Origin: Veronia nyctiphanis
GTDB taxonomy: Bacteria; Pseudomonadota; Gammaproteobacteria; Enterobacterales; Vibrionaceae
Assembly: GCF_004116385.1 (NCBI RefSeq)
Contig: NZ_PEIB01000010.1
Coordinates: 62,001-126,000, forward strand
Reading direction: 5' to 3'
DNA: 64,000 bases
The translations under genes were made by a program, and so were the position numbers. Shown piece by piece: positions 28,608-39,893 of this stretch. Numbering within the stretch: position 1 is the first letter of the stretch; each line of letters starts with the position of its first letter. The notes below the pieces were generated by a model, which was not told the DNA's origin, did no database searches, and worked only from the letters and a program-made list of their open reading frames with translations.

Positions 28608-30656
28608 ATGAAAACAAAATTATTTACTTTAATAGGTCTAAGCCTTCTCAGTGCGTGCGGTGGCGGAGGCGGTGGTAGTCAGTCAGCCCCACCTGAATTG
28701 AGAAGCCATTCTGATACACCTGAAGTCTTTAATGTGTCTGTTTCACCACGCATGGCAGAAGCGTTGCCCGGCACAACGCTCGAAGGTAGGTATACGTTTT
28801 TCTCGTCCAGCTATCCAGCCTCATTAGATGGTTCATCTTTTCACTGGGAAACCAGCGATCACACCACAATCTCTCATGATAAAACTTATACCGTGAGTGA
28901 CGATGACGCGCTTGTCGGTGACTCAATAAGGTTCTGTGTGACGCCGACCAATCGCGGCGATCGAAAGCAGGGTGCTGAGGTATGTAGCGATGCTGTTCAA
29001 ATCCTTGAACAACCAGAGCAAAAACCCGTTCAAATACTCATTACAGATCTGACAAGTGAGTCAAAGCTGTTCGCTTACAGCAAGTACGACAATTTACCCG
29101 TTGATGGCGTGAAATATATTTGGCGTGCAGCAGAGACAAATGCATTTCCCGTTGATAGCCAGTATTTCAAATACCAAAGTGATGACGAAGGGCACTCAGT
29201 GGAAGCCTGTGTTGTCGAGAAAGACACCAGCAAGCTTTTAGGGTGTTCCCTACCCTATACCGTACAACCTATTAAAGGTTCAGCACCGACAGTAAACGTT
29301 GAAGACTTTGATAATATTGTTAAATCTGGTCGAACCGTAACATTAAAATACACATTCAATGATGAGGATGGCGATAAAGAGGATAGGTCAAAATCACTTT
29401 ATACTTGGTATGTGGGTGAACAAAAGCAGTCAAATCACGGCCAGACATTTACACCAGATAAAAGTATGGCGTTCAGCACACTGAAAGGGTGCGTTACGCC
29501 ATATTCTAAAACAGGTACTCCAAAAGCAGGCGAAGAGACCTGCAACCAAAAAGCATTGATTTACAGCAGCGATCCGTCAGCCCCAGAAGCGAGTGAGCTC
29601 CATATTTCAGGGTTGAAATTTGAGGGTCAAAAAGTCACGGGCAGCTATAAGTACTTCGATAAGAACCATGACCCGGAGTCAAATTCAGAGTATGAGTGGC
29701 GGATCCACCGAGGTACTGACACTGACGATTACCAAGTCGTAAGCCGTGATCTTTCTTATACTCTGCAGCTAGGGGATGAGGGCAGAGGAAATACCATTGA
29801 GTTTTGTGTCACCCCGCATGATACAACCGCTCTGGGCAGTCAGGGCAATCAAACCTGTATTCAGGAAGACATTGCATGGTTTGAAGGTAAAGGGCGTTTC
29901 GATGAGACGGGAAAAGTAGTGCCTATCCTGAAAGGTTATCCATCATTTAACTCATCACATTGGGAATCAGTAGATGGAGAGACGACATGGTTTATTGGCA
30001 CAAATAAACCAGAAGCATTCGATGGAACCAATCCATTCTCTGCCTCGTTTCGTGGCCTTCCCGTTAAGTTCTGCGTGAGTATGTCAAAAAATGGCAGCGA
30101 TACATCAGGCATTTTTTACGACAATATCTGTCGAGAAATGAAAACCTATCCAGGAAACAAAGATCTGACGTTTAACGACCAGTCTTTAACCGGTGAGCTA
30201 GCGCGTGTCTTTGATGCTAATGACGCTACTCGTATCGCGTTTCCCTACAAGGTGAATGACAAAGTGACTGAGGGTGGTAAGACCAAAACCTTCTATTGGC
30301 CAATCACTTGGGAACAATTGGAGACGCTTCCTGGCCGTGACTGGCAAGCTGCCGGTGAAAAGTACCGTCATGGTTTAGTTGATTACGTCAAAATGGCACC
30401 GAATGAGGCAAGAAACTTCTGTTCGAGTTTTTATCCCGGTGGCACTATCCCGATGATGCGAAACGTGGGTGACTGGGTACCAAATAGGCCGAACTTTTTT
30501 GACGACCAAGACCTAGAAGTCCTGAAGTGGGGGCAAGATGGCAAGATTTATTCAAAAGGTGATTATATCGACGGAACGGTATTTGACGAGAAGCTCGCTG
30601 ACCTGAATAAAAAGTATCTGTTTTCCTGTGTTTCACCATCAGCAGACATAAATTAG
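28608..30656 (+). CDS. Large Ig-repeat lipoprotein, probable surface protein
   Basis: 682 residues. Lipoprotein signal MKTKLFTLIGLSLLSAC followed by a GGGGGG linker. I do not recognise a named protein. Five modules of about 90-110 residues each carry a Trp (YTW/YEW/YIW) and a paired-cysteine block, for example FCVTPTNRGDRKQGAEVC, GCVTPYSKTGTPKAGEETC and FCVTPHDTTALGSQGNQTC. This is like the Ig-like modules of intimin-type and ZirS-type adhesins, with a predicted disulfide in each. The C-terminal about 110 residues (HGLVDYVKMAPNEARNFCSS to the final FSCVSP) resemble a lectin-like cap. An adhesin or surface-binding role is inferred only. Monocistronic, with a terminator at 30661. Confidence 0.72.
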   Translation: MKTKLFTLIGLSLLSACGGGGGGSQSAPPELRSHSDTPEVFNVSVSPRMAEALPGTTLEGRYTFFSSSYPASLDGSSFHWETSDHTTISHDKTYTVSDDDALVGDSIRFCVTPTNRGDRKQGAEVCSDAVQILEQPEQKPVQILITDLTSESKLFAYSKYDNLPVDGVKYIWRAAETNAFPVDSQYFKYQSDDEGHSVEACVVEKDTSKLLGCSLPYTVQPIKGSAPTVNVEDFDNIVKSGRTVTLKYTFNDEDGDKEDRSKSLYTWYVGEQKQSNHGQTFTPDKSMAFSTLKGCVTPYSKTGTPKAGEETCNQKALIYSSDPSAPEASELHISGLKFEGQKVTGSYKYFDKNHDPESNSEYEWRIHRGTDTDDYQVVSRDLSYTLQLGDEGRGNTIEFCVTPHDTTALGSQGNQTCIQEDIAWFEGKGRFDETGKVVPILKGYPSFNSSHWESVDGETTWFIGTNKPEAFDGTNPFSASFRGLPVKFCVSMSKNGSDTSGIFYDNICREMKTYPGNKDLTFNDQSLTGELARVFDANDATRIAFPYKVNDKVTEGGKTKTFYWPITWEQLETLPGRDWQAAGEKYRHGLVDYVKMAPNEARNFCSSFYPGGTIPMMRNVGDWVPNRPNFFDDQDLEVLKWGQDGKIYSKGDYIDGTVFDEKLADLNKKYLFSCVSPSADIN

Positions 30657-30660
30657 ACAG

Positions 30661-30690
30661 AAAAAACGGTGCCAATTGGCACCGTTTTTC
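30661..30690. terminator. Bidirectional terminator between lipoprotein gene and cysH
   Basis: AAAAAACGGTGCC-AATT-GGCACCGTTTTT, perfect stem between two convergent genes. Confidence 0.93.
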
Positions 30691-30708
30691 TTAACGTGAT
30701 CGCAGTGA

Positions 30709-31467
30709 TTAAATACCTGCACCATCAGTGACATCATCCTCATGCAAGCCACATTCTCGCTTGAGGCCGAAGAAACGGGTTTCTTCTTCTGTCATACCTT
30801 CTTCCAGTTTACGGCTGGTCTGCACATCACCGACTGAGACGTAACCTTGCTCCCACAGCGGGTGATAAGGCAACTCGTTCTGTTGCAGGTAATAGTGAAC
30901 ATCTTTGGGGGTCCAGTCGATAACAGGCAGGAACTTAAAGACGCCGTTCTGAATCCCCAGTATCGGTAAACTGCCACGGGTGCTTGACTGCTCACGGCGC
31001 AGGCCGGAGAACCAAGTGCCAACGCTCAGCTCATCGAGTGCGCGACGCATTGGTTCAACTTTGTTGATGCGGTTGTATTTCTCAATACCTTCCACACCCT
31101 GCTCCCACAGCTTACCGTAACGCGCTTCTTGCCAGTTGGCGCTTTGCTCCGCACGGTAGATACGCAAATCAAGCGACAGTCTTTCTGTCAGTTCATCAAT
31201 AAACTGGTACGTTTCAGGAAACAGGTAACCCGTATCGGTGAGGATCACAGGCACATTCGATTTGACCTGTGTGACCAGATGCAGCATCACCGCCGCCTGA
31301 ATACCAAAGCTCGATGACAGGGCGAACTCGCCCTGTAGATTCTCAAACGCCCACTGGACGCGCTCTTGCGCACTCAATGCTTCCAGTTCGGCATTCACTT
31401 CCGCTAGCGCCATTACCTGTTGGGCTTTGGTCAGCTCAAGAAGTGAAGATAACTGAAGATCAGGCAT
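30709..31467 (-). CDS. cysH: Phosphoadenylylsulfate (PAPS) reductase
   Basis: Reduces PAPS to sulfite with thioredoxin. 252 residues. The PP-loop-like [56 protein letters not shown] and the C-terminal catalytic motif KRECGLHED (active-site Cys) are present. The lack of the CC...C pairs of iron-sulfur APS reductases fits a PAPS-specific enzyme and agrees with cysC in this window. Its ATG overlaps the cysI stop by 8 bp; last gene of cysJIH. Confidence 0.96.
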   Translation of the reverse strand: MPDLQLSSLLELTKAQQVMALAEVNAELEALSAQERVQWAFENLQGEFALSSSFGIQAAVMLHLVTQVKSNVPVILTDTGYLFPETYQFIDELTERLSLDLRIYRAEQSANWQEARYGKLWEQGVEGIEKYNRINKVEPMRRALDELSVGTWFSGLRREQSSTRGSLPILGIQNGVFKFLPVIDWTPKDVHYYLQQNELPYHPLWEQGYVSVGDVQTSRKLEEGMTEEETRFFGLKRECGLHEDDVTDGAGI

Positions 31468-33177
31468 AGAAGTCCCTCTTGGATACTTTCACTTCAGCAA
31501 TGATCCCGGCGCGGATGGTGAAGTCACCAAAGCCTTCACCCTCTTCACGCTCAGCCGCCCAGCGACCAATAAGGGCATCAATATCTTCTAGGATCTGCTT
31601 GTCAGTGATATTTTCTTTGTACATCTTAGGTACACGGGTACCTTCGCGGTTACCACCTAAGTGCAGGTTGTAACGACCCGGCGCTTTACCGACCAGACCA
31701 ATTTCAGCCAGCATCGCACGGCCACAGCCATTCGGACAGCCCGTCACACGCAAGATGATATGCTCTTCACCCACGCCGTGTTTCTCGAGAATGCCTTCTA
31801 CAGTAGAAACGAACTCAGGCAGGAAACGTTCAGCTTCAGCCATCGCCAATGGGCATGTTGGGAACGCCACACATGCCATCGATTCATGCGTTGCTCGCTG
31901 ACACCGTCATCAATCAGACCATGGTCACGGGCAATTTTCTCGATCGCGTCTTTGTTGGCGCTGTCTACACCAGCAATGATCAGGTTCTGGTTTGCCGTCA
32001 TACGGAAATCACCGGTATGGATCTTGGCAATTTCAGCTACACCGGTTTTCAGTGGTTTACCCGGATAATCCAACAAACGGCCGTTTTCGATGAATAGGGC
32101 AAGATGGTGTTTACCATCGATACCATCTACCCAACCAATGCGGTCGCCGCGGCCAGTAAACTCGTAAGGACGGCTGGCTTCGAACTCAATACCAGCACGT
32201 TTTTCCACTTCTGCCTTAAAGACATCGGTGCCCACACGGTCGAGGGTGTACTTGGTTTTCGCATTTTTACGGTTGCTACGGTTACCCCAGTCACGCTGCG
32301 TGCTCACCACAGCGGCAGCGACATCGAGGGTTTTTTCCAGAGGAATAAAACCAAGGTCATCAGCGCGACGCGGATAAGTAGACGTATCACCGTGGGTCAT
32401 CGCCAGACCACCACCAACCAATACGTTGAAGCCGACTAATTTGCCGTCATCAGCAATCGCAATGAAGTTGAGGTCATTGGCGTGAACGTCGACATCATTC
32501 TGAGGAGGAATAACCACCGTGGTTTTAAATTTACGCGGCAGATAATTCGAACCCAGAATAGGCTCTTCGTCCTTGTGACCTTCGACCTTCTCTTCATCCA
32601 GCCAGATTTCTGCATAAGCACGGGTTTTTGGCAGCAGATGTTCACTGATCTTTTTCGCCCACTCGTAGGCTTCCTGATGCAGTTCAGACTCAACCGGGTT
32701 CGTAGTACACAGTACGTTACGGTTCACGTCACCTGCGGTCGCGATAGAATCGATACCAATCGAGTTCAGCGTCTGGTGCATCAGTTTGATGTTTGGCTTA
32801 AGCACACCATGGAACTGGAAGGTCTGACGCGTCGTCAGACGGATACTGCCGTACATAGTGTGGTCAGTAGCAAACTTGTCGATTGCCAACCATTGTTCCG
32901 GAGTAATGATACCGCCCGGCATACGGGCACGCAGCATCACGTTTTGTAGCGGCTCCAGCTTTTGCTTGGCGCGCTCTGCGCGAATATCACGGTCGTCTTG
33001 CTGGTACATACCGTGGAAACGGATCAACTGGAAGTTGTCAGCGGTGAAGCCACCGGTGACTCTGTCGCCTAAATCTTCAACGATGGTGCCGCGAAGGTGA
33101 TCACTTTCCCTTTTAAGACGCTCGTTATCTGAAAGTGGGCCAAGGTTCTCGCCCAACACTTTTTGCTCATCGCTCAT
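31460..33177 (-). CDS. cysI: Sulfite reductase hemoprotein beta-component CysI (one frameshift)
   Basis: Siroheme/4Fe-4S subunit reducing sulfite to sulfide with six electrons from CysJ. The first frame has [53 protein letters not shown] and [18 protein letters not shown]. The second has the cluster-ligand motifs [16 protein letters not shown] and [11 protein letters not shown]. The break is at about 31882, one T of a TT pair (coding strand) missing; restoring it gives [14 protein letters not shown], the universal sequence. About 572 residues read through. It starts at TAATG overlapping cysJ. Confidence 0.94.
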
Positions 33178-34985
33178 TAATATACATCCTTCTGATAACG
33201 CTTCGCCTTGCGCAGTTCATTCAAGTAGTTTTCTGCGTCTTCACGGCTCTTACCGCCTTGTTCTTGTATCACTGTGATCAGTGCTTCATGGACATCCTTG
33301 GCCATGTAAGTTGCGTCGCCACACACATAGAAGTAGGCGCCTTTCTCAAGCCATGCCCACAACTCTGCTGCATGCTCAAGCAGTTTGTGTTGTACATACA
33401 CTTTCTCAGCCTGATCGCGGCTGAATGCCAAATCCAAACGGTTTAGGATGCCTGATTTCAGATACTGCTGCCATTCCACCTGATACAGGAAATCTTGTGT
33501 AAAAGTACGGTCACCGAAGAATAACCAGTTTTCACCTTCCGCACCGCGCGCATCACGCTCTTGGATGAAGGCACGGAAAGGTGCAATACCTGTACCTGGA
33601 CCCACCATGATCACAGGCGCATTGTCGTCTTGCGGCAGTTTGAAGTTGCTGTTGTTCTCGATAAATACGCCAACGACTTCATCATCTGCACGGTGTGCAA
33701 GGAAGCTAGATGCACCACCAAAGCGGGTATTGTCGCCGTGTTGGAATTCAACCAGGCCGACAGTCAGGTGTACTTCTTCACCCACCTCTTCCTGACTCGA
33801 AGCAATCGAGTAAAGACGCGGTGTCAATTTACGTAATAGGCCAACCAGTTGTTCCGCAGAGAGTTTAGTTTTCTTCTCTTTCAGTACATCGACCAGTTGC
33901 GTGTTGTTGGCGTAATCACGCAGCTTGTCTTTGTCTGCCACCAGCTTTTCGAGTTTCTTGCTGCCTGAAAGCTCTGCGTAACCCGTTACTTGCTGAGGGT
34001 TAGACGCCGTAATTTCGAACTTCTCGACCAGCGCTTGTTTGAGTGACAGTGATTCACCGCCGACCTCAACGCTTTCGTCGCCAGAAAGGGCAACAGCAGC
34101 CAGTATTTCGTCAGCCAGCTCAGGGCTATTTTTGAACCATACACCCAGCGCATCACCCGCCTGATAAGTCAAACCTGACTCACCCAAGTCGATTTCTACG
34201 TGACGGACATCTTTGCCTGAGTCACGGCCAGTGATTTTTTGGTTAACCAGAAGCTCTGCCGGATAAGGATTCTTTTTGTTGTAGACAGAAGCAACAGCAG
34301 CAGCCGTAGCATGAAGCGGTACAACCACTTCGTCAGAACCAGAATTCAGGCGTTCTTTGGCCTCAGTGACCACAGAGGTCGCCCAGTTCTCAGCAATCTC
34401 TTCGTAGTCCACATCACAGTCGACACGAGGCAGCATTGCAGTTGCACCCAATTTAGACAGGTAAGTATCAAAGTCTTTACCCGTCTGACAGAAGAATTCA
34501 TAGCTTGAGTCACCCAGACCGATGACCGCATATTGCAGTTTATCGAGCTTAGGTGCTTTTTTAGATTGCAGGAACTCGTGCAGACTGATCGCATTATCGG
34601 GCGGCTCACCCTCACCGTTGGTGGAGGCAACAATCACCACGTGAGTTTCTTTTGCAAGGTCACGTGGTTTGTAATCATCAGCAGAATAGAGCGCGACCTG
34701 AAGACCAGCGTCTTTTACTTGCGCTTCAAGTGCTTCAGCAACGCCTTTCGCATTACCTGTCTGAGAGGCATAGATAATGGTCAGTTTTCCGGCTGGCACT
34801 GCCGCAGCGGCTGGTGCAACCTGTGCGCCTGTGGCGGCTGCCACAGGAGTCTGACTCAAACCCCAGAAATAACCGCTGATCCAGGCGAGCTGTTGCGGGC
34901 TGAGTTCTGCTGCCGCCTGCTGCAACTGACCGATTTGCTGGTCGTTGAGCGGACTGGCTAACGCAGAGAGATCCTTAAGTAACAT
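33177..34985 (-). CDS. cysJ: Sulfite reductase flavoprotein alpha-component CysJ
   Basis: NADPH-dependent diflavin reductase feeding electrons to CysI. 602 residues. Flavodoxin domain (about 65-210) with [20 protein letters not shown] and [22 protein letters not shown] domain with [20 protein letters not shown] and [19 protein letters not shown] domain with [34 protein letters not shown] and [15 protein letters not shown], ending DVY. First gene of cysJIH, minus strand. Confidence 0.96.
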   Translation of the reverse strand: MLLKDLSALASPLNDQQIGQLQQAAAELSPQQLAWISGYFWGLSQTPVAAATGAQVAPAAAAVPAGKLTIIYASQTGNAKGVAEALEAQVKDAGLQVALYSADDYKPRDLAKETHVVIVASTNGEGEPPDNAISLHEFLQSKKAPKLDKLQYAVIGLGDSSYEFFCQTGKDFDTYLSKLGATAMLPRVDCDVDYEEIAENWATSVVTEAKERLNSGSDEVVVPLHATAAAVASVYNKKNPYPAELLVNQKITGRDSGKDVRHVEIDLGESGLTYQAGDALGVWFKNSPELADEILAAVALSGDESVEVGGESLSLKQALVEKFEITASNPQQVTGYAELSGSKKLEKLVADKDKLRDYANNTQLVDVLKEKKTKLSAEQLVGLLRKLTPRLYSIASSQEEVGEEVHLTVGLVEFQHGDNTRFGGASSFLAHRADDEVVGVFIENNSNFKLPQDDNAPVIMVGPGTGIAPFRAFIQERDARGAEGENWLFFGDRTFTQDFLYQVEWQQYLKSGILNRLDLAFSRDQAEKVYVQHKLLEHAAELWAWLEKGAYFYVCGDATYMAKDVHEALITVIQEQGGKSREDAENYLNELRKAKRYQKDVY

Positions 34986-35108
34986 GTCACGACATTCCTT
35001 CTTCTTTACGGCACGACATGGGGGACGCGCGCTAGTGTGACCATAGGGTAGCTATTGGTCGTAATAACTAGAAAGAATAGATCTGCATGTTTTATAACTA
35101 TTGGTAAG

Positions 35109-35150
35109 AAAAAATCAGCGCAACTTGCCGTGCGTTACACTGATTTTTTG
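35109..35150. terminator. Terminator-like hairpin between cysJ promoter region and 35176 gene
   Basis: AAAAAATCAGCGCAAC and GCGTTACACTGATTTTTT pair with two G-U type positions and a TTTTTT end. It reads as a terminator on both strands and lies just past the stop of the 35176-35412 gene. Confidence 0.6.
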
Positions 35151-35175
35151 TGGCATTAGGGGGGATAAAAATGGC

Positions 35176-35412
35176 TCACATATCGTTATCGACGATCCGA
35201 ACCTGGTGAAACCCAATATCAAGGGCATTTTCTGTTGCAATATCAACATTTTGAAAGCACTGCTCGACACCTTGTCCATCCGTCAGTGGAACCAGCCCGC
35301 CCCGGGCGTGGCGAAACTCCACAATCCAGCCTCCGCTGGTCAACGAGGGCTCAACAACCGCTTCCACCAGCATTTTTTGATAAAAAAGGTCACGAAGTTC
35401 TGTTTTTGTCAT
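35176..35412 (-). CDS. Conserved small protein of unknown function
   Basis: 78 residues from MTKTELRDLFYQKMLVEAVV, containing PSLTSGGWIVEFRHARGG and ending in DNDM. It has the look of a compact soluble alpha/beta protein (charged N-terminal helix, then strands). I recall similar short proteins in vibrios but can assign no function. The ATG at 35412 has GAAGGAAACG upstream, which favours it over the in-frame start at 35436. Followed by a terminator. Confidence 0.65.
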   Translation of the reverse strand: MTKTELRDLFYQKMLVEAVVEPSLTSGGWIVEFRHARGGLVPLTDGQGVEQCFQNVDIATENALDIGFHQVRIVDNDM

Positions 35413-35571
35413 AAGTCGTTTCCTTCGCTGAGACACAACTGAAACATGAGCATCAACGACGCTGTTTCAAACACATTACTCAATTGTCATGTTTAGCTTA
35501 GACAGTGTGATGCAGGCTTGCCGAATTCGCCGTCCTGTTTGTGAGACCGGGCATTTTGTAAGGATATTAAC

Positions 35572-38186
35572 TTACTTAACCGAGCTGACACTGAGGTGCG
35601 GAGTTTTGATGAGGTGAAGTAGTGTGGTTTTCAAACGAACAGGAGACACTGGCTTGAACAGCATCAAGTACCCGTGCTCTCTGACCTGGTGGCTGAGCAC
35701 TTCACTGCGATTGGCCGTTACCAGCAATGTAGGCACCGGGAGTGCGCGCTGCTCATTGATAAAATTCGCCAAACTGATGCCGTTCTCACCGTTATCGAGG
35801 TGATAGTCGACCAACAACAACTCAACCGGAGATCTGACTGTGTCGCATTGGCTTTGCAAATCAGCCAGTGAACTTGCTGACAACACATCACACCCCCACT
35901 GTGTGAGTAGCTCGGCCATCGCGGCGCAGATATTCGGGTCATTATCAATCACCCATACCCTTGCCCCCTGCAAGGCCACACTCTGGTCAAGCACTGACAT
36001 CACATTGTGCACGGTTACCGAAGAAGGCTGCTCACCATAAGGGACATACACAGAAAAGCATGACCCCTTACCCGGAGACGATCTTACCGATACCGTATGC
36101 CCCAGCACCCGAGAAATTTTATCGACAATCGCCAGCCCGAGGCCGAGCTGGGTGTGTTGGTTTTCATGCTTGGCTTCCAGTCGGCAGAACTCACGGAAGA
36201 TTTCGCTCTGCTTCTCTTTCGGGATCCCGACGCCAGTATCGACGACATCAAGCGAAATACCGTTTTCCTGACGACGACAGCCAAGCAGCACTTTGCCTTC
36301 CGGCGCGTAGCGCAGTGCATTGGTCACCAGATTCCTGACAATACGGCCCAGCAGTTGTGGGTCGGTGTAAACACTGGTGCTCGAGCTGACATAGCGAAAG
36401 TCTACGCCCTGCTTTTCGGCAGCCAGACCGAATTCATCAGCGAGGTTATCCAACAAGTCTCTCACCGGAAGCGATTGTTTATCCGCAGTCACTGCTCCGG
36501 CATCAAGCTTGGAAATATCAATCAAAGTGGTGATCAGGCTTTCAACGTCTTTGAGTGAAAATGACAATGACTCCGTTACCCGCCGAACATTGGGCGACAT
36601 TCGCATGGTCTGGAGTGAGCGAGATACAGCAAAGCGGCATTGAGCGGCTGCAATAGGTCATGGCTTATCGCAGCAAGAAACTTGGTTTTCGACAAGTTAG
36701 CCTGCTCAGCATCTTGCTTGGCTTCAAGCAAACGGGCCTGCGCTGCACGGCGCTCTTCGACTTCCGACTGAAGTTTCGAATTCAGATGCTGAAGCTGCGC
36801 GGTTCTCTCTTGTACCCGCAACTCCAAAGTCTGATATGACTGAGTGAGTTGTTCAGCATGGCGTTTACGTTCAGTGATATCCCAGTTGAGGACAAACAGA
36901 CCCGTCACCCGCTTTTGGGCGTCTTTGTTGGGAACCAAGCTTTTCACCACATAACGAGTGTCATCAGCATGATCAGGGGTTTCTTCAAACTCAAACATGA
37001 CGGTTTCCCCCGCAAGCGCCCTGTCGATATAGGGTTTTAATGCCTGAAAACGGGAAGGGCCACCAAGCGTGGCAATATGTTCACCCAGCAGGCATCCACG
37101 GTTAAAACCATACCATTCGTCGTAAGCCCGGTTACTGAACTGAAACCTCAAGTCTGCCCCGACATAGGCGATAAGTGCTGGTACATTGTCAGTGATAAGC
37201 CTCAGCCACTGAGCGTTTTCTCTGAGTTCTCGGGCATCCTGATACCCCTGCGTGATATCTGTGTAGGTATTCACATAAGCCTCGCCCCCCATATTGTGGC
37301 TTTTGACCTCGATGACTCGGCCATCAGGCAAAGACTGAATCTGTACGTCATGGTTCAGTTTCTTGCTGGCATGAATACGGCTAAGTTTGATCATTGAATG
37401 TCCGGCAAGATGCGCAACACGCTCGCCGGGGTGAAGGCTCTCCTGCAATCCACTGATGGCAATAAACCCTTCATTAAATACCTGCACCTTGCCTTCGCCA
37501 TCCACCATGAACACCCCCTGAGACAAGTTATCGATCATGGCCTGAAGTACCCGGCTTTTCTCCGCCATCGCGGCCTCAAAACGTGCCGTCTCAGCTAGCT
37601 TGAGTTGGGTAATATCGGTGTAAAGCATGACCAGTCCGCCCTCACTGGTTTTTCGCTGATTGATTTGCAACCAGCGCTGGTCCCAGAGCCTGACCGTTTT
37701 CTCTTCAGGGTTTGAGCTGACGTCGGTGAACTCAATCATCCCGGTATCAACGGCCTGCTGATACATTTCGTCAGGAGTCAGGGCATGATGATCAACGATG
37801 AATGATTGTTTAGACCAAAAGTTGAGGAAATGGCTGTTGCAATACACCTGTTTTCGATTGGCATCATAGAGCGCAAAGCCGTCAGAAATCGACTCGATAG
37901 CATCAACAAAGCGTTGGTGGGCCTGCTCAGCATCTGACTTGGCTGCGGAAAGCTGATGATTAATAAGAGCAAGGTCTTTGAGGGTAAGGTTGAGCGCTTC
38001 CGTTTTCTCGCGTACCTGATCAGCAAGCACCACCGAGTGCTCAAAGGCGCTGTAGGCATCACCGTGAGGCCGATTCCCTTTCTCCACTCGATGAATCAGC
38101 GAGGCGATAATTTTCTGTTGCCGTGCGTTTTGCAGCTTTAACGCTGCCACTTCTTGTTTTAATTCATCATGGCTTGGCTCGGTCAA
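35572..38186 (-). CDS. Multi-PAS hybrid sensor histidine kinase, NahK/ErcS'-like (one frameshift)
   Basis: Soluble-looking hybrid kinase of about 870 residues. N-terminal coiled coil; three PAS-type modules (about residues 90-200, 205-320, 330-440, including LRLITDNVPALIAYVGADLR); a second coiled coil; HisKA with the phosphorylated His in KFLAAISHDLLQPLNAALLY; HATPase with VRNLVTNALRYAPEG and DTGVGIPKEKQSEIFREF; and a C-terminal receiver with WVIDNDPN, LLLVDYHLD (acceptor Asp) and LFKPV. The frame breaks just after the HisKA motif (about 36615-36622), one base short. The FIST gene upstream on the same strand fits a NosP-NahK pair. The ligand is inferred, not seen. Confidence 0.85.
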
Positions 38187-38256
38187 ATCACACCCCCTCT
38201 GCTATCAGATACGGTATTTCAGGCGATATTTTTCAAGGGATCATCACCGCCTTCCC

Positions 38257-39471
38257 TTATCCCACTTTGCGCGCGTCCAACACAAAGGAAGAAAGAGACA
38301 GCTTGCCACTCTCGGGTTTACCGATAACAACACCTGTCAGGGTTTGATTCATATGAATGCCATTGAGCTGCTCGCCGTAGGTATTGAACCCGACTATGCG
38401 GTATTTTTTCAGTGCACTTCTGGCTTTAGAAAGGGCCATACTGTGCTCAATCTCAAGGCGACGTAAAAAGCAGTCACAGCCCAGTATCATCTCGAGTGAA
38501 CCCAGCCGTCCTATTGCGGCATCCAGTGTCTGCGAAAGGTTGTCAAAGATATTCCCCGGCCGCATGGCGGTCACCACGATGCCGTCATCCATTGCACAAT
38601 AGAAATCGAGGCTGAGATCATCATTGACCTTCTGGATGGATCGAACGAAGTAATGATCGCCGATCATCACGGCCAACGGATTAGTCGCATAGACCTGCGG
38701 CTTGAGATCATTGAGATCGACACCGATCTCGCGGGCATACACGACAGCCGCAGGCTCTGCATTGAACTCGTATACCCGACGCTTTTCACAATCAGCGCGA
38801 GTCACCACAAGCTTGCTATCAAGACTCTCTATATGATGCGTTGTGAAAACCTCAAAGGGACACAGAGTGTTAACCATCATCACAATCGCCGATTCAGCGT
38901 AAAATTGGCCTTGATGATAAACATGTGTGGTAGCGAGGTTTTGATCATCACCCGCTGAACCACCAAAATGGGGAATTCCACCCAGCGCCGTATCCAGCGT
39001 GACCAAAAAATGTTCCTCATCAGGAGATAGACCGTCAATCAAGGTAACGACAAACGAATGCTCTTTGATTGATGCTTTCAGATCTGCACGGCACCCCGCA
39101 ACCAGTGAGTTCACACACTGTTGAGCTTTATGCAACTCAAAGCCCTCCAGCGGCACTCTGATACCGCTGATAGTGAATAGCTGATTGCTGAAACCGACAG
39201 CACTAATGCTGCACTCTGAATACCCCTGACTGGTCAGTTCGCCTGCGGTGGTGCATCCCATCACAGGGATATCACCGAAGGCTTTTTTCATGGCGACACC
39301 CAGCGCATCAAGATCATATTCTGACGAACAGAAGAACAGCACAAATCCCATATCGTCATGGTCAAGCTGACGTGCAAGCTCGCGTGAGGCTTTAATCGGG
39401 TCAAGATGATAAGTTTCTGCGCTATGAATGGATGGACACTCTGCGTGAAAAGCCCCTGTCTGCTTGAGCAT
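38257..39471 (-). CDS. FIST-domain sensory protein (NosP-like)
   Basis: About 404 residues with FIST N and FIST C domains: FVLFFCSSEYDLDAL, MGCTTAGELTSQGYSECSIS, DGLSPDEEHF, GGIPHFGGSAGDDQ, and C-terminal YATNPLAVMIGDHYFVRSIQ with the LGCDCFLRR turn. In Pseudomonas and Vibrio, NosP FIST proteins next to NahK-type kinases are reported haem-dependent nitric-oxide sensors that inhibit the kinase; that role is inferred here from family and position. ATG at 39471 follows AAGGAG. The kinase starts 70 bp downstream on the same strand. Confidence 0.82.
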   Translation of the reverse strand: MLKQTGAFHAECPSIHSAETYHLDPIKASRELARQLDHDDMGFVLFFCSSEYDLDALGVAMKKAFGDIPVMGCTTAGELTSQGYSECSISAVGFSNQLFTISGIRVPLEGFELHKAQQCVNSLVAGCRADLKASIKEHSFVVTLIDGLSPDEEHFLVTLDTALGGIPHFGGSAGDDQNLATTHVYHQGQFYAESAIVMMVNTLCPFEVFTTHHIESLDSKLVVTRADCEKRRVYEFNAEPAAVVYAREIGVDLNDLKPQVYATNPLAVMIGDHYFVRSIQKVNDDLSLDFYCAMDDGIVVTAMRPGNIFDNLSQTLDAAIGRLGSLEMILGCDCFLRRLEIEHSMALSKARSALKKYRIVGFNTYGEQLNGIHMNQTLTGVVIGKPESGKLSLSSFVLDARKVG

Positions 39472-39893
39472 AGTAAACACTCCTTCCGTCAAATCGCCGC
39501 CTTCGTTTTAGGTTTGAATACGTCTGCTGCTCAGCAACATATCCCCTCAATCACCCTTTCCGCTGCGTCTTTTGTGCCAGTATTTCTGTCAGTCTACTCA
39601 GCGTGAACAACCCTCACCTCATACTAAAGAAGGATATTGCGCGTTGTTATGTCTTAACTTTTCACTGTTCTCACTAGTGACACGTGCTAAACCCTTTTTT
39701 TTGCATGGTCAACGCTACAATTTCGTTGTACCTCGCGAACCCATCAGCGCTTTCTCCTCTCCCACCAGTCACCAAAACCGAGTTGAAGAGAAACAGTGAA
39801 GAAGCCCAGAGAGCACATTCCATGTCTTGCTGAGTTATTAGGTAAAGTTCGAGAGGCAGAGAGTATCTATCGCTGGATGAACAAGGAGTAGTT
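39472..39893. other. Divergent promoter region between FIST gene and response regulator
   Basis: About 420 bp holding the promoters of the divergent FIST-kinase unit and the LuxR-type regulator. No recognisable operator or RNA was seen. Confidence 0.4.
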
